A DNA stretch of 64,000 nucleotides from Streptomyces sp. SCL15-4 (GCF_033366695.1 NZ_JAOBTQ010000001.1:7626001-7690000), one strand, 5' to 3'; positions 25,906-34,517 are shown, counted from the stretch's first letter. Made by a program: numbers and translations. Notes: a model not told the origin generated them from the sequence alone.

Positions 25906-26724
25906 TCACTGGGCGGGTTCGGTGCCCTCCGCGTCCCCGGGCGTCTCCCGAGCCGGCTCGGTGACCACGGTGTAGAAGACGGACGAGCCCTGCTTGGAGC
26001 GGTGCGCGCCGTTGCGGGCCACGAGGTTCTCCAGCGTGGTGCGTACGACCTTCGTCTGCACCGCCCGCTCGGGGTGCGCCCGGCCCAGCGCCTCCGCGAC
26101 CTCCGCGGCGGAACGCGGCTCGTTCTGCTCGGCCAGGTACCGGCGGACCAGTTCGACGAGCGTCGGCTGCGCCGGCTCCGCGGACGCCTTCGCGTCCGCC
26201 GTGTTCCCGGCGGTCGCCTTCGCGTCCGCCGTTTTCGCGGCCGTCGTCTTGGCGTCCGCCGTTTTCGCGGCCGTCGTCTTCGCGGCTGCCGTGTTCCCGG
26301 CGGTCGTCTTGGCGTCCGTCGTCTTCGCGGCTGTCGTGTTCCCGGCCGTCGTCTTCGCGGCCGTGGTCTTCCCGGCCGTGGTCTTCCCGGCCGTGGTCTT
26401 CGCGGTCGCGGCCTTTGCGGTCGCCGGCTTCTTGGCGGCCGGCTTCCTGGTCGCCGGCTTCTTCGCGTCGGGGCGCCGCGCGTCGCCGCTCTTCTGGCGC
26501 GGAGCGGGTACGACCGCGCCACCGGCCGACGCGGCGATGCCGAGCGCCTGCTGCATGTTCTGCAAGATGGCGTGGTCGTGCTGAAGAGCGGCCAACCGCT
26601 CCTGGAGCGATGCGATCTCGGCGGTGACGCGCTCCTGTTCGTGGACGTTGTGCTCCAGGTCCTTGGTCACCTGGCTGACGTACTGAGAGGCCAATTCCGT
26701 GACGGGCCTCGCGGTTTCCGGCAT
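25906..26724 (-). CDS. Histone-H1-like protein with coiled coil and Lys/Ala/Thr repeat linker
   Basis: 272 residues. ATG 26724 (MPETARPV) has GGAGG upstream; the open frame extends further without support. The N-terminal roughly 70 residues form a coiled coil (VTAEIASLQERLAALQHDHA). Residues about 90-190 are a low-complexity KTTA/KTADA-type repeat resembling histone H1 tails. The C-terminal roughly 75 residues look like a winged helix (SAAEVAEALGRAHPERAVQT). A nucleoid-associated or DNA-bridging role is inferred. It converges with the preceding oxidoreductase. Confidence 0.65.
   Translation of the reverse strand: MPETARPVTELASQYVSQVTKDLEHNVHEQERVTAEIASLQERLAALQHDHAILQNMQQALGIAASAGGAVVPAPRQKSGDARRPDAKKPATRKPAAKKPATAKAATAKTTAGKTTAGKTTAAKTTAGNTTAAKTTDAKTTAGNTAAAKTTAAKTADAKTTAAKTADAKATAGNTADAKASAEPAQPTLVELVRRYLAEQNEPRSAAEVAEALGRAHPERAVQTKVVRTTLENLVARNGAHRSKQGSSVFYTVVTEPARETPGDAEGTEPAQ
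26199..26460. repeat. Low-complexity coding repeat (GCC/GTC/TTC-rich, ~15-base period)
   Basis: Imperfect 15-base units such as GTCTTCGCGGCCGTC repeat about 17 times and encode the AKTTA-type linker of the histone-like protein. The repeats should be prone to slippage, so copy number may vary between strains. Confidence 0.8.
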
Positions 26725-26829
26725 ACCTACCTCCGCTTGTGGTGCGACACCTGGATGATACGGGTGAGTTAACCCGTTCTCACCCTTCGTGACGACAGAC
26801 ACGGCGGTGGAGCCATGTGTCCGCCTTGT

Positions 26830-29358
26830 TCAGTCCTGGGCCAGGACCGCGACCTCGCCCGGGGCCAGGGCCCGGCCGTAGACCCGGAAGTCGTCCACGG
26901 CTCCCTTCAGATACGGGTCCGGGTACTGGGAGCGGCCGAGGTAGCCGCAGCGGATGTGATTGCCGAAGTCGCGGGGCTCGACGGTGACGTCGGTGTTCCG
27001 GCCCGCCTCGCGGCCGTCGACGTACAGCACGGCGGTGCCGGAGTTGTAGGTGACGGCCACGTGGACCCACCGGTCCGCCGGCAGCGGTCCGGCGTCGATG
27101 CGCCGCTCCGCGCCACCGCCGCCCGCGGTGATCGCCCAGCGGAGGGTGCCCGCGTCGCTGAGCGGGGTGAGGAACAGGTTGGCGCCGACTCCGGTGCCGA
27201 TGTCGAAGACCCGGCTCCAGAGGGCCGGTTGCCCGGTCAGCCGTACCCACGCCGCCACCGAGTAGGCGGACGCGCCCGCCAGCAGGTCCTCGGCGAGCAG
27301 CACATGGGCGCCCGAGCCGTCCAGGGCGACGGCGCCGCCGGTGCGGCCCTGTGTCCAGGCGGCGCCGCCGGCGAGTGCCGCGGTCCGTCCGTGGCCGGTG
27401 GCGTCCGCCGCCGTGGTCCCGGAGGTCTCGTCGAAGCGGTGCCAGACGGCGAACTCCGGCGGCGGAGGCGGGGCCTGGCCGGTCAGCCAGTAGACGTCGT
27501 AGTACTGGTGGTGGATGCGGGCGAGCGGCAGCAGGGTGACGGTCCTGCCGTCGGCGGTGGCCGTGAACCGCAGCGGATCGGTCGAGGTCCGCCGGACGGT
27601 GGAGGTGTCCAGGCGGGGCAGCCACCGGCTGGGGGTGTCGCCGGTCGCACCGGCCAGCACCACCGGACCGTGCAGCACCGCCGTGACATCGGGGTCGTCC
27701 GGGGTGGCCGCCAGGACGGTGCGCATCGGCAGGCTCACCTCGACCCGGTCGCCGGTGCGCCATGGGCGGTCCAGGGTCAGCCGGCTGCCCGCCGCCGGCC
27801 GGTCCGGCAGGATGCGGCCGTTCAGCCGGACGCGCGCCCCCGGGGCCCAGCCGGGGATGCGGATGGCCAGTTGGTGGGCGGCGGCCCCGGCGGCGACCGT
27901 GAGCACGGTGGAGGAGGTGTCGGGCAGCCGGGTGGTCTGCCGCCAGGTGATGCCCTTCTCCCGCCAGTGGACCTCGGACGGGATGAACAGGTTGACCAGC
28001 AGCCGGTGTTCGTCGTGGGTGTAGACGGTGTCCGCGAGTTTCGCGTGTGTCTCCATGCCCGTGCCGTGGTCGCAGGAGAAGTTGTCGTAGTCGGAGGAGT
28101 ACGCGTCCGGGTCCGTGCCCATGAAGGACGGCTGCTGTTTGAACGAACCCGGGCCGAGGCCGGTGTAGTAGATGTTGAAGCCGTGCGCGGAGTCCGGATC
28201 CTGCTCGCCCAGCATCTGGTTGAACAGGGTGCGTTCGTAGTGGTCGAGCAGGTCCGCGCGGTCCGGGTCCGCGAAGTGCAGCAACCGGGTCAGCTTCAGC
28301 ATGTTGTAGCTGTTGCAGTTCTCGCAGGTCGCGTTGGACAACTGACCGGCGACGACGTCGGGTCCGTGGAACGCCTCGCCGTTGCTGTTGCCGCCGATGA
28401 CATACGAGTGGTGTTCGGTGACGATCCGCCAGAAGTTCTCGCCGATGGTGCGGTAGCGGTCCGCCAGGCCCTCCTCCCACATCCGTACCGCGCCGACCGT
28501 CTTCGGGATCTGGGTGTTGGCGTGCAGTCCGGCGAGCCGGTCCTCGCCCGCGGCCAGCGGGTCGAACACCCGGGCGTGGACGAAGCGTTCGGCGACCTGG
28601 AGCCAGTGGGTGTCGCCGGTGACCGCGTGCAGATCGGCCAGGACGTCGTTCATGCCGCCGAACTCGGTCTCCAGCACCCGCTGCATGTGCGCGGGGCTCA
28701 GCCGGCCCGTGCGCGCGTCCACCCACGCGCCGAGCCCGAGGACCACGTCGAGTGCCTGGCCGTTCCCGGCCAGCCGGTACTGGTCGACCAGGCCCGCCAT
28801 GATCTTGTGCAGGGTGTAGTACGGCGCCCAGACCCCCGTGCCGGCCTCCAGCCGGTCGAAGAAGTCCTCCGGGAACGCCGACAGATAGCCCCGGCCGTAC
28901 CCGGCCGACGGCGACGCGGCCTGGCACTCGGCCAGCGCGGCGACCAGCCGGCGGCCCTTGTCGCCGAGCGCGCTCTCGCCCGTGGCGGCGAAGGCGAGGG
29001 CGAGCCCGGACAGCAGGTGGCCGGTGGAGTGGCCGCGCAGTTCGACGTCCGGCGCCTCCCAGCCGCCACACGGCCGGGCGGTGCTGGGCAGGCCGACGTT
29101 CAGCCGGAAGGTGTGCAGCAGCCGGTCGATGTCGACGAAGCGCAGATAGGCGGAGTTGCGGCGCTGGTTGTCCCGGAACGGTCCGGCCAGCAGGGTCACC
29201 GCGGTGAGCGGGAAGGGCACCGCGCGGGCGGCGGCGGGCCGGCGCGGTGGTCCGGCGGTGCCCGGCGCCGCGTGGGCGGCCGTGCCGTCCACTGCCGTCA
29301 GGGCCGCCGCGGCACCGGCCGCGGTGAGGAAGGACCGTCTGCCGAGAGAGGGGGTCAC
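26830..29358 (-). CDS. Exported GH127-type beta-L-arabinofuranosidase with C-terminal LamG domain
   Basis: 842 residues from GTG 29358, which has GGAGGACTTC upstream. A Tat-type signal (GRRSFLTAAGAAAALTAV) indicates folded export. The GH127/DUF1680 catalytic domain carries the zinc-binding Glu-x-Cys in ATCENCNSYNMLKL. The second metal/nucleophile site reads NFSCDHGTGMETHAK, with Cys-Asp in place of the Cys-Cys of characterised enzymes. Residues about 650-842 form a LamG/concanavalin-like domain (AAWVRLTGQ, DRWVHVAVTYNSGTAVLYVD). It probably releases L-arabinofuranose from plant polymers. A palindrome lies upstream. Confidence 0.85.
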   Translation of the reverse strand: MTPSLGRRSFLTAAGAAAALTAVDGTAAHAAPGTAGPPRRPAAARAVPFPLTAVTLLAGPFRDNQRRNSAYLRFVDIDRLLHTFRLNVGLPSTARPCGGWEAPDVELRGHSTGHLLSGLALAFAATGESALGDKGRRLVAALAECQAASPSAGYGRGYLSAFPEDFFDRLEAGTGVWAPYYTLHKIMAGLVDQYRLAGNGQALDVVLGLGAWVDARTGRLSPAHMQRVLETEFGGMNDVLADLHAVTGDTHWLQVAERFVHARVFDPLAAGEDRLAGLHANTQIPKTVGAVRMWEEGLADRYRTIGENFWRIVTEHHSYVIGGNSNGEAFHGPDVVAGQLSNATCENCNSYNMLKLTRLLHFADPDRADLLDHYERTLFNQMLGEQDPDSAHGFNIYYTGLGPGSFKQQPSFMGTDPDAYSSDYDNFSCDHGTGMETHAKLADTVYTHDEHRLLVNLFIPSEVHWREKGITWRQTTRLPDTSSTVLTVAAGAAAHQLAIRIPGWAPGARVRLNGRILPDRPAAGSRLTLDRPWRTGDRVEVSLPMRTVLAATPDDPDVTAVLHGPVVLAGATGDTPSRWLPRLDTSTVRRTSTDPLRFTATADGRTVTLLPLARIHHQYYDVYWLTGQAPPPPPEFAVWHRFDETSGTTAADATGHGRTAALAGGAAWTQGRTGGAVALDGSGAHVLLAEDLLAGASAYSVAAWVRLTGQPALWSRVFDIGTGVGANLFLTPLSDAGTLRWAITAGGGGAERRIDAGPLPADRWVHVAVTYNSGTAVLYVDGREAGRNTDVTVEPRDFGNHIRCGYLGRSQYPDPYLKGAVDDFRVYGRALAPGEVAVLAQD

Positions 29359-29421
29359 GAAGTCCTCCGCATGTCGATGGCAGAGGGTGACGTGTCCCGT
29401 GCGCCGCCCTCGCGAGGTCGG

Positions 29422-29435
29422 TTCGAGATATCGAA
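29422..29435. promoter_or_regulatory. Palindromic operator candidate upstream of the GH127 gene
   Basis: TTCGA-GATA-TCGAA is a perfect 5-4-5 inverted repeat about 64 bases before the GTG start. Sugar-responsive LacI/GntR-type operators in actinomycetes look like this. The cognate regulator is not in the window. Confidence 0.45.
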
Positions 29436-29554
29436 TGCTGTGCGACATGCTGTGCGGGGGTCTACGGTAGAGGACCCGTCCTCGATGTCAATGGTGCCGG
29501 GGAAGACGCCCCGGCTCCCGTGCCTGCGGGGCGGGATGACTACGATGCCTCCTC

Positions 29555-30298
29555 ATGGCGGCGGAGCGCGGGCACACCGGGACACCCGGGCCGGGGCGGC
29601 CTGTGCGTGCGGCCCTGGTCCTGGCCGGCCTGCTGCTCTGCGCCGGATGCGAGGACTCCCTGGGAAAGCCCCCGCCGCGCCCGGCCGGCCCCTCCGCCGT
29701 CACCGCCTGTCTCACCGGCTCCGGTGACCTGATCGCCGATGTGGACAACGACGGCCGCCCGGACCGGATCACCGACCCCTCCCGCCGCGGCGCCCGGCTG
29801 TCCATCGCCTTCGGCACCGGCTCTCCTCGCGAACGGACCGTCCCGGCGCGGGGACTGGCCGACCGTCCGGGAGGCCGGCAGCAGTATGTGCGCGCCGTCG
29901 TCGCGGACTTCGACCGGGACGGCTGGAGCGACCTGGTCGTGGTCGCGGGGCGGACCCAGGGCGGCGACGACCCGGTCCCGCCCCGCGTGGCCGAACTGCG
30001 GCTCGGGCCCTTCTCCGGCACCGGCCGCAGCCGGCGTACCGTACGGCTCGACCTGGGCGCCACCCAGGACATCGCCGTGGCCGACTACAACCACGACCGG
30101 TACCCCGACCTGGCGGCCTACACCTACGCGGGCGACGGCGTGTATGTGTTCCAGGCCCGGCTCGGCGGCCCGCGCACCGGACTCGGGTCCGACACCCGCG
30201 AGTACACCACGGACGCCGGGGCCACCGGCTACCACCCGCCGGCCCGCCTCCCGCACGCCGGACCGGCGCCCTTCTACCCGCTGTGCGGCAGCGGGTGA
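29555..30298 (+). CDS. Lipoprotein with FG-GAP/VCBS-type calcium-binding repeats
   Basis: 247 residues. The signal peptide ends in a lipobox (LLLCAGC), so the mature protein should be lipid-anchored outside the cell. Three FG-GAP-like units each carry an EF-hand-like loop: DVDNDGRPD, DFDRDGWSD and DYNHDRYPD. Such repeats form part of a beta-propeller and bind Ca2+. No enzymatic motif is present. It is divergent from the GH127 gene and may share its control. Confidence 0.75.
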   Translation: MAAERGHTGTPGPGRPVRAALVLAGLLLCAGCEDSLGKPPPRPAGPSAVTACLTGSGDLIADVDNDGRPDRITDPSRRGARLSIAFGTGSPRERTVPARGLADRPGGRQQYVRAVVADFDRDGWSDLVVVAGRTQGGDDPVPPRVAELRLGPFSGTGRSRRTVRLDLGATQDIAVADYNHDRYPDLAAYTYAGDGVYVFQARLGGPRTGLGSDTREYTTDAGATGYHPPARLPHAGPAPFYPLCGSG

Positions 30299-30317
30299 CA
30301 GGGCCCGCGGGAGGGGG

Positions 30318-30977
30318 TCAGCCGAGCACCAGGGGGAGCCGTCCGGCCGGCGGGTCGCCGAGTTCGGCGCGTTCGGCGCGGGTCGGGGCCCGGCGGCCGG
30401 TGCCGATCCGCAGCGCCTCCTCGTCGGACCAGGACACGGGGAAGGGCGCCCCGGCGATCTCCTCCAGCACGGCGCGCGTTCGGGCGAGGCCCTCGGCGGG
30501 CGGCCGGGCCGCGCCCGGCAGGTGCGCGATCAGGTCCAGGTGGTGCAGGGTCCACTCCAGGACGTACGCCGAGAGGTAGTCGCCGGCGGTGAGGACCATG
30601 TCCTGGGTGCGCACCCGCAGCCCTGGATCGGCCAGGCCCGCCGCGCGTCCGGCGGCCGCGCCGACGTCGTCCAGATGGAACTTCAGCAGCTCCGGCTCCT
30701 CGTACGCGGCGGCCAGCCGGACCGTCAGCGCGTCCAGCGGATCGTCACCGGCCGGCGGGGTGTCCGTCACGTGCCAGTAGCTCACCGCGTCGTGCGTCGG
30801 CTCCCGCGCGGCGGGCGTCACCAGGGTGATCAGCACGTCCTGGGCGTCGATCACCAGATGGCACACCAGGTCCCGGACGAGCCAGCCGGTACAGCCGGAC
30901 GGCCGCGCGAAGTCCTCGTCGGCGAGCCCGGCGACCGCCGCACGCAGGGCGGCCCACGAGCGCTGGAAGAGTTCCAT
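30318..30977 (-). CDS. Maleylpyruvate-isomerase N-terminal / DinB-like (MDMPI) protein
   Basis: 219 residues. The sequence (SGCTGWLVRDLVCHLVIDAQ, with later His residues in EWTLHHLDLIAHLPG) matches the DinB/MDMPI four-helix fold, whose three His residues bind a metal. Family members use mycothiol or related thiols in actinomycetes. The substrate is unknown. ATG 30977 was chosen; ATG 30998 is in frame but has no ribosome-binding site. It converges with the lipoprotein gene. Confidence 0.75.
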   Translation of the reverse strand: MELFQRSWAALRAAVAGLADEDFARPSGCTGWLVRDLVCHLVIDAQDVLITLVTPAAREPTHDAVSYWHVTDTPPAGDDPLDALTVRLAAAYEEPELLKFHLDDVGAAAGRAAGLADPGLRVRTQDMVLTAGDYLSAYVLEWTLHHLDLIAHLPGAARPPAEGLARTRAVLEEIAGAPFPVSWSDEEALRIGTGRRAPTRAERAELGDPPAGRLPLVLG

Positions 30978-31068
30978 GCCCGCAAGCCAACAGCACATCG
31001 CGAAGCACTTCGACCGCTTTACCGAAGGGCCCGGTGCGCCGGCCTTCGCGCGGGCGGCGGCGGCCGGC

Positions 31069-31584
31069 TCAGAACGTCGCGTCCACGAAGCCCATCTTGC
31101 GGTTCATGGCGATGACACCGGCGTTCGCGGGGTGGTGGAAGGTCCGGACCGTGGTCGCCGCGCGCTGCCTGGCGAAGGCCATGCCGAGGGTCTTCATGGC
31201 GATGGCGATGCCGCGGCCCCGGTAGGCGGCCCGCACCCCGGTCATCTCGTTGAAGACGAAGTCCGGGTGGACCGACGTGGCCGCCATGCCGATCCACGCG
31301 TCGCCGTCCAGGGCGATCAGCACGCCGTGGGGGTCGTAGCCGGCGGAGCCGAAACGCCGTTCGGCGTACTCCTCGTACGAGTAGAACTCCCCGCGCTCCG
31401 GGATGTCCGCCGAGCACTCCTTGTTCAGCTCGTACAGGGCCCGCCGGTGTTCCGGTGTGTCGCCCAGTTCGGCGAGAGTGGCGAAGCGGATGCCCGCCGC
31501 GCGGCAGCGTTCCACGTAGGGCTGGAAGCGCGGTGCGTCGAACGAGGCCAGGTCCAGTTGGAGCTTCACCCAGTGATCGGCCAT
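31069..31584 (-). CDS. GNAT-family N-acetyltransferase
   Basis: 171 residues. The acetyl-CoA-binding motif is AAYRGRGIAIAMKTLGMAFA, followed by NAGVIAMNRKMGF at the C-terminus, the standard GNAT signature. N-terminal residues before about 80 form the variable acceptor domain. The acceptor is unknown. Confidence 0.85.
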   Translation of the reverse strand: MADHWVKLQLDLASFDAPRFQPYVERCRAAGIRFATLAELGDTPEHRRALYELNKECSADIPERGEFYSYEEYAERRFGSAGYDPHGVLIALDGDAWIGMAATSVHPDFVFNEMTGVRAAYRGRGIAIAMKTLGMAFARQRAATTVRTFHHPANAGVIAMNRKMGFVDATF

Positions 31585-31648
31585 GCTGCCCCCTCGGTCG
31601 GCAAGATCCTCGCCTCATCCTGTCAGATGATCGACCACGGACCAGAAG

Positions 31649-31666
31649 AGTTCATGGACATGAACT
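31649..31666. promoter_or_regulatory. 18-bp perfect palindrome upstream of the truncated glycosidase
   Basis: AGTTCATG-GA-CATGAACT is a perfect 8-2-8 inverted repeat about 85 bases before the ATG at 31751. It is likely the operator of the sugar-utilisation gene. A looser ACATGT-type motif follows at about 31682. Confidence 0.5.
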
Positions 31667-31750
31667 TCACCCATGTGGGTGTACATGTGCCGCGCGTGTG
31701 TGCCAAGCTCAGCCAACTTCTCGCTGAGACGGCGGAGTTGGAGGGCGAGC

Positions 31751-32341
31751 ATGAGCGTTTCCCGGCGTGCGCTGCTGGCCACGGCGGCCGGTGCGGCGGC
31801 CCTGGTGCCGGCCGCGGAGGCGTCCGCGGCACCCGCGACGGAGAGCGGCCGGCCTGCGGCGGCGACCCTGCGGACGCTGACCGCGGCGGCGGACTACGCC
31901 GTGGCGAAGGTCCGCGCCGTCGCGCCCCGCGTGACCGGCTTCCCGGTCGGCACCAGGTTCGAGAAGTGGACGTACTCGCGCGGCGGGGACTGGGTGGGCG
32001 GTTTCTGGCCCGGGACGCTGTGGATGGCGTACCTGTACAGCGGCGACGACTCCTTCCGTGCCCGGGCCGTCGAGTCGGCCCGGAACCTGGCCCCCCGCCA
32101 GAGCGACACGAGCACGCACGACCTCGGCTTCCTCTTCTACCCCTCCTGGGTCACCGCCTGGCGTCTGACCGGCGACGACGAGTGGCGTATGGGCGCGATA
32201 CGGGCCGCTGACTCCCTGACGCGGCGGTACAACCCGCGCGGTGAGTTCATCCGGGCGTGGGGCGCGCTTACCGACACCGCCAACGCCGGCCGCGTCATCA
32301 TGGACACGATGACTATCCATCAAGTACCGGCAACGAGCTGA
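31751..32341 (+). pseudogene. Exported glucuronyl-hydrolase-like (GH88/GH105-type) gene truncated by prophage insertion
   Basis: The signal peptide (MSVSRRALLATAAGAAALVP) and the N-terminal half of an unsaturated-glucuronyl-hydrolase-like (alpha/alpha)6 barrel are intact: GGDWVGGFWPGTLWM, THDLGFLFYP and TDTANAGRVIMDTM. Family proteins continue with MNLPLLYWA-like sequence. Here the host reading frame leaves the family after MDTM at about 32311 and runs 10 phage-derived codons to a stop at 32339-32341. Family length is about 370-400 residues, so about half is missing. The two Asp residues expected at the active site are still present, but the product is unlikely to fold. The other half should be at attR. 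Confidence 0.8.
32290..32315. other. Probable left attachment site (attL) of the prophage
   Basis: Host glycosidase coding sequence ends within ATCATGGACACGATGA, and the stop codon of the leftward integrase (CTA on the plus strand, 32313-32315) follows at once. The exact shared core cannot be fixed without the right end of the element. Confidence 0.6.
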
Positions 32342-33674
32342 ACAGCGGCGATGCTGCTTCACCCGCTGCCAATGGGAGACGGATGGGAAACGAGGGCATC
32401 CATAGCCCAGCCGCAACGACCCTCTTCTCCCACACCTCTTGCAGGTACTTGACGATCCGCTCCTCCATCGCGAGCGTCACCTCGCTGTAGGCGCCCTCCA
32501 TGCCGGGTAGCTCGTGACCCAAGCGCCCCTCCTTGGCCACCTTCGGGATGTCGGCGCCCGGCTCGTCCAGCAGCGCACGGTGCCAGTGCCGCAGGCGGTA
32601 GATGTCCTGCTTGGCCATCTCGGGCACGGCCGGCACCTTCGGCCGGGCGTTGCGCCCGGTCCGCTCGTCCGCTCCATCGCGGATCGGATACCAGTAGTCC
32701 CGGTTGAAGTTCGTGCCCACCAGTGGACGCCCTGTCATGGACGTGAAGACGAACGGCTGGTCATGGCTCGCCAGCACCGCTTCATGCATGTGATGCAGGA
32801 ACGGCGGGATCACCAGCGTGCGGTGTGACTCGTACTTCGGGCCGGCCAGCATCGGCTTCCCGTCGACCCGGTACACCTGATGCTGGACCCGAAGGGCATG
32901 CAGCCGAGTCCCATAGCGGGATGCTGCTTCCTCGCGCCGCTCGTCGTCGGGTTCGGAAGCCGGCCAGTAGGGGGAGGCGTAGCCGCGCTGGAGGCCGTAC
33001 ATTTCGCCGGGCGGGCGCATGCCGGTGAAGGCGAGGGTCCAGATGTACGCCCAACCGGTGTAGCCCCATACGGTGTGCGCGTTGACGGCGAGCTGGTGAA
33101 TAGGCTCGATGGGCAGATGCTTTTTCTCGCGCCGGACCTTCTTCTTCGTGTACCTGCCGCGTCGACTGTGCGTGACGATAGGTGTGTCAGCGCGCAGTTT
33201 GTACTTGGTCATCGCGTCGACCATCATCGTGCGAAAGAGGCCGCAGAGCTGTGCTGCGTAGTTGTCCGAGTACCGGCGCTCAATACTGTTTTTCCAGCGC
33301 TCGTATTCGATGGGCGTGATTTCCCCGACGGGTCGGCCTTGCCAGTCTGGGGCAATGACGGTTTTGATCATCGACTTGTAGGCGTCGAGGGAGCGAGGGC
33401 GCAGGTCTGCGGCCTTGTACCAAGTCCAGGCGTACTCGTCCATCGGCGTCTTGCTGGAGGCGTGCGGGATGTGCTTGCCGTGTCGGACCTCGTATTCGCG
33501 GTCGAGGCCGTACTTGTGGGCTTCGTCCTCGTCCTCGAATGAAACGCCCGGCTCAGGCCCTGAAGCTGAGTCATACAGCTTCTTCTTTGTGGGTTTTCCG
33601 TCGTCGCCGAGTTTGTACGTGCCGTTCCACCATTTGACGCGGATCGAGTTGCCGCGGACTTCGACACTGGGCAT
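32313..33674 (-). CDS. int: Tyrosine site-specific integrase
   Basis: 453 residues. The N-terminal arm-binding part is followed by a SAM-like core-binding domain (about residues 75-160, DEYAWTWYKAADLRPRSLDA) and the catalytic domain. Box I Arg is in AFTGMRPPGEMYGLQ. Box II reads YRLRHWHRALL, with Tyr where most family members have His. LGHELPG supplies the next His, and the nucleophile Tyr is in GAYSEV. It integrates and, with an excisionase, excises the phage. Its stop codon lies at the attachment junction. Confidence 0.9.
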   Translation of the reverse strand: MPSVEVRGNSIRVKWWNGTYKLGDDGKPTKKKLYDSASGPEPGVSFEDEDEAHKYGLDREYEVRHGKHIPHASSKTPMDEYAWTWYKAADLRPRSLDAYKSMIKTVIAPDWQGRPVGEITPIEYERWKNSIERRYSDNYAAQLCGLFRTMMVDAMTKYKLRADTPIVTHSRRGRYTKKKVRREKKHLPIEPIHQLAVNAHTVWGYTGWAYIWTLAFTGMRPPGEMYGLQRGYASPYWPASEPDDERREEAASRYGTRLHALRVQHQVYRVDGKPMLAGPKYESHRTLVIPPFLHHMHEAVLASHDQPFVFTSMTGRPLVGTNFNRDYWYPIRDGADERTGRNARPKVPAVPEMAKQDIYRLRHWHRALLDEPGADIPKVAKEGRLGHELPGMEGAYSEVTLAMEERIVKYLQEVWEKRVVAAGLWMPSFPIRLPLAAGEAASPLFSSLPVLDG

Positions 33675-33748
33675 ATGTACCCCCCAATGATTGGTGAGTT
33701 GGGGGCGTGGCGGGCACCCCTGCCGCCATCGCCTCCGCTGGACTGTCT

Positions 33749-33946
33749 CTACGATGCCTGACCTATCGGGCAGCCGCCGCAGGTTTCACAGTCCCGGCCC
33801 TGTGCCTTCATGAACCGCCTCACGCGCCCCTGAATAGCGCGATCTTCGACAGCCCTGGAGGACAGGACGCACACCTTCTCTCCTGCTACTTGGGTCGGAT
33901 AGCCGAAGCTGGTCGGCCCAAGATCGAGATAGATGACATTACTCAC
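33749..33946 (-). CDS. Small Cys-rich phage protein
   Basis: 65 residues from GTG 33946, preceded by AAGGGGGACCG. The C-terminus contains CETCGGCPIG, a C-x2-C-x2-C cluster that could bind zinc or iron. It sits between integrase and repressor on the same strand, so it belongs to the lysogenic transcript. A role in integration or excision is possible but nothing in the sequence proves it. Confidence 0.6.
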   Translation of the reverse strand: MSNVIYLDLGPTSFGYPTQVAGEKVCVLSSRAVEDRAIQGRVRRFMKAQGRDCETCGGCPIGQAS

Positions 33947-34100
33947 CGGTCCCCCTTATGTGGCTTGGGACCTCCGCGGGTGGGTCCTATCAGCCTCGCA
34001 TGCCGAACATGCGAACGGGAGGGGGTTGTTGAGGTTTCATCAGCTCAATGAGGTCACGTTTTGGTCACGGCGAAAAGGTTGTACGGAAGAACGCCCCTAG

Positions 34101-34517
34101 TCAGGAGCCATCCGTCACGATCCCCGCTCTTCGCAAGTTCTCCACAAGCTCGTTCACGAAGGTGTCAAGCTCGCCAACTGGGGCAGTCGGCAGGGTTGCC
34201 CTCGCGGTGTCCCACGCCATGTCGCGCGCCTGCTTCTCGGTCATCCGCGGCGCGGGATCGGGTGACGACGTTGTCGTGCCGCCGGCCAGTACTGGCTCGC
34301 CACCTTCCGTGATGGCAGTGCAGCTGCCGATCGCCCAGCCGAGAGCCTTGTCGACCTTGGCATAGGTGGACTCGCGGACGGGCTCGCCTTCTTCGACGCG
34401 CTTCCACGTGTTGCGAGTGACTCCTGCCGTGGCGGCGGCTGTGTCGCGTGACGGGTACTGCGCCAGTCGGTGCGCCTTCACGTGCTTCGCGAGACGGTCA
34501 AGATCGGGGGTGGCCAT
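34101..34517 (-). CDS. Phage HTH repressor candidate
   Basis: 138 residues. An N-terminal helix-turn-helix (RDTAAATAGVTRNTWKRVEE, about residues 24-43) resembles XRE-type repressors. The C-terminal half (EKQARDMAWDTARATLP) is helical and probably a dimerisation domain. It faces the rightward XRE gene across a repeat-filled control region, the place of a cI-type immunity repressor. A perfect palindrome overlaps its start codon, which suggests autoregulation. Confidence 0.7.
   Translation of the reverse strand: MATPDLDRLAKHVKAHRLAQYPSRDTAAATAGVTRNTWKRVEEGEPVRESTYAKVDKALGWAIGSCTAITEGGEPVLAGGTTTSSPDPAPRMTEKQARDMAWDTARATLPTAPVGELDTFVNELVENLRRAGIVTDGS

Noticed and set aside
26199..26460. Possible CRISPR-like array
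   Set aside because: Units are contiguous, in frame and without unique spacers; a coding low-complexity repeat.
24255..26522. 755-codon minus-strand frame
   Set aside because: Overlaps cpt, the oxidoreductase and the histone-like gene in other frames; low-complexity Arg/Pro translation.
26815..29727. 970-codon plus-strand frame
   Set aside because: Shadow of the GH127 gene; no recognisable domain.
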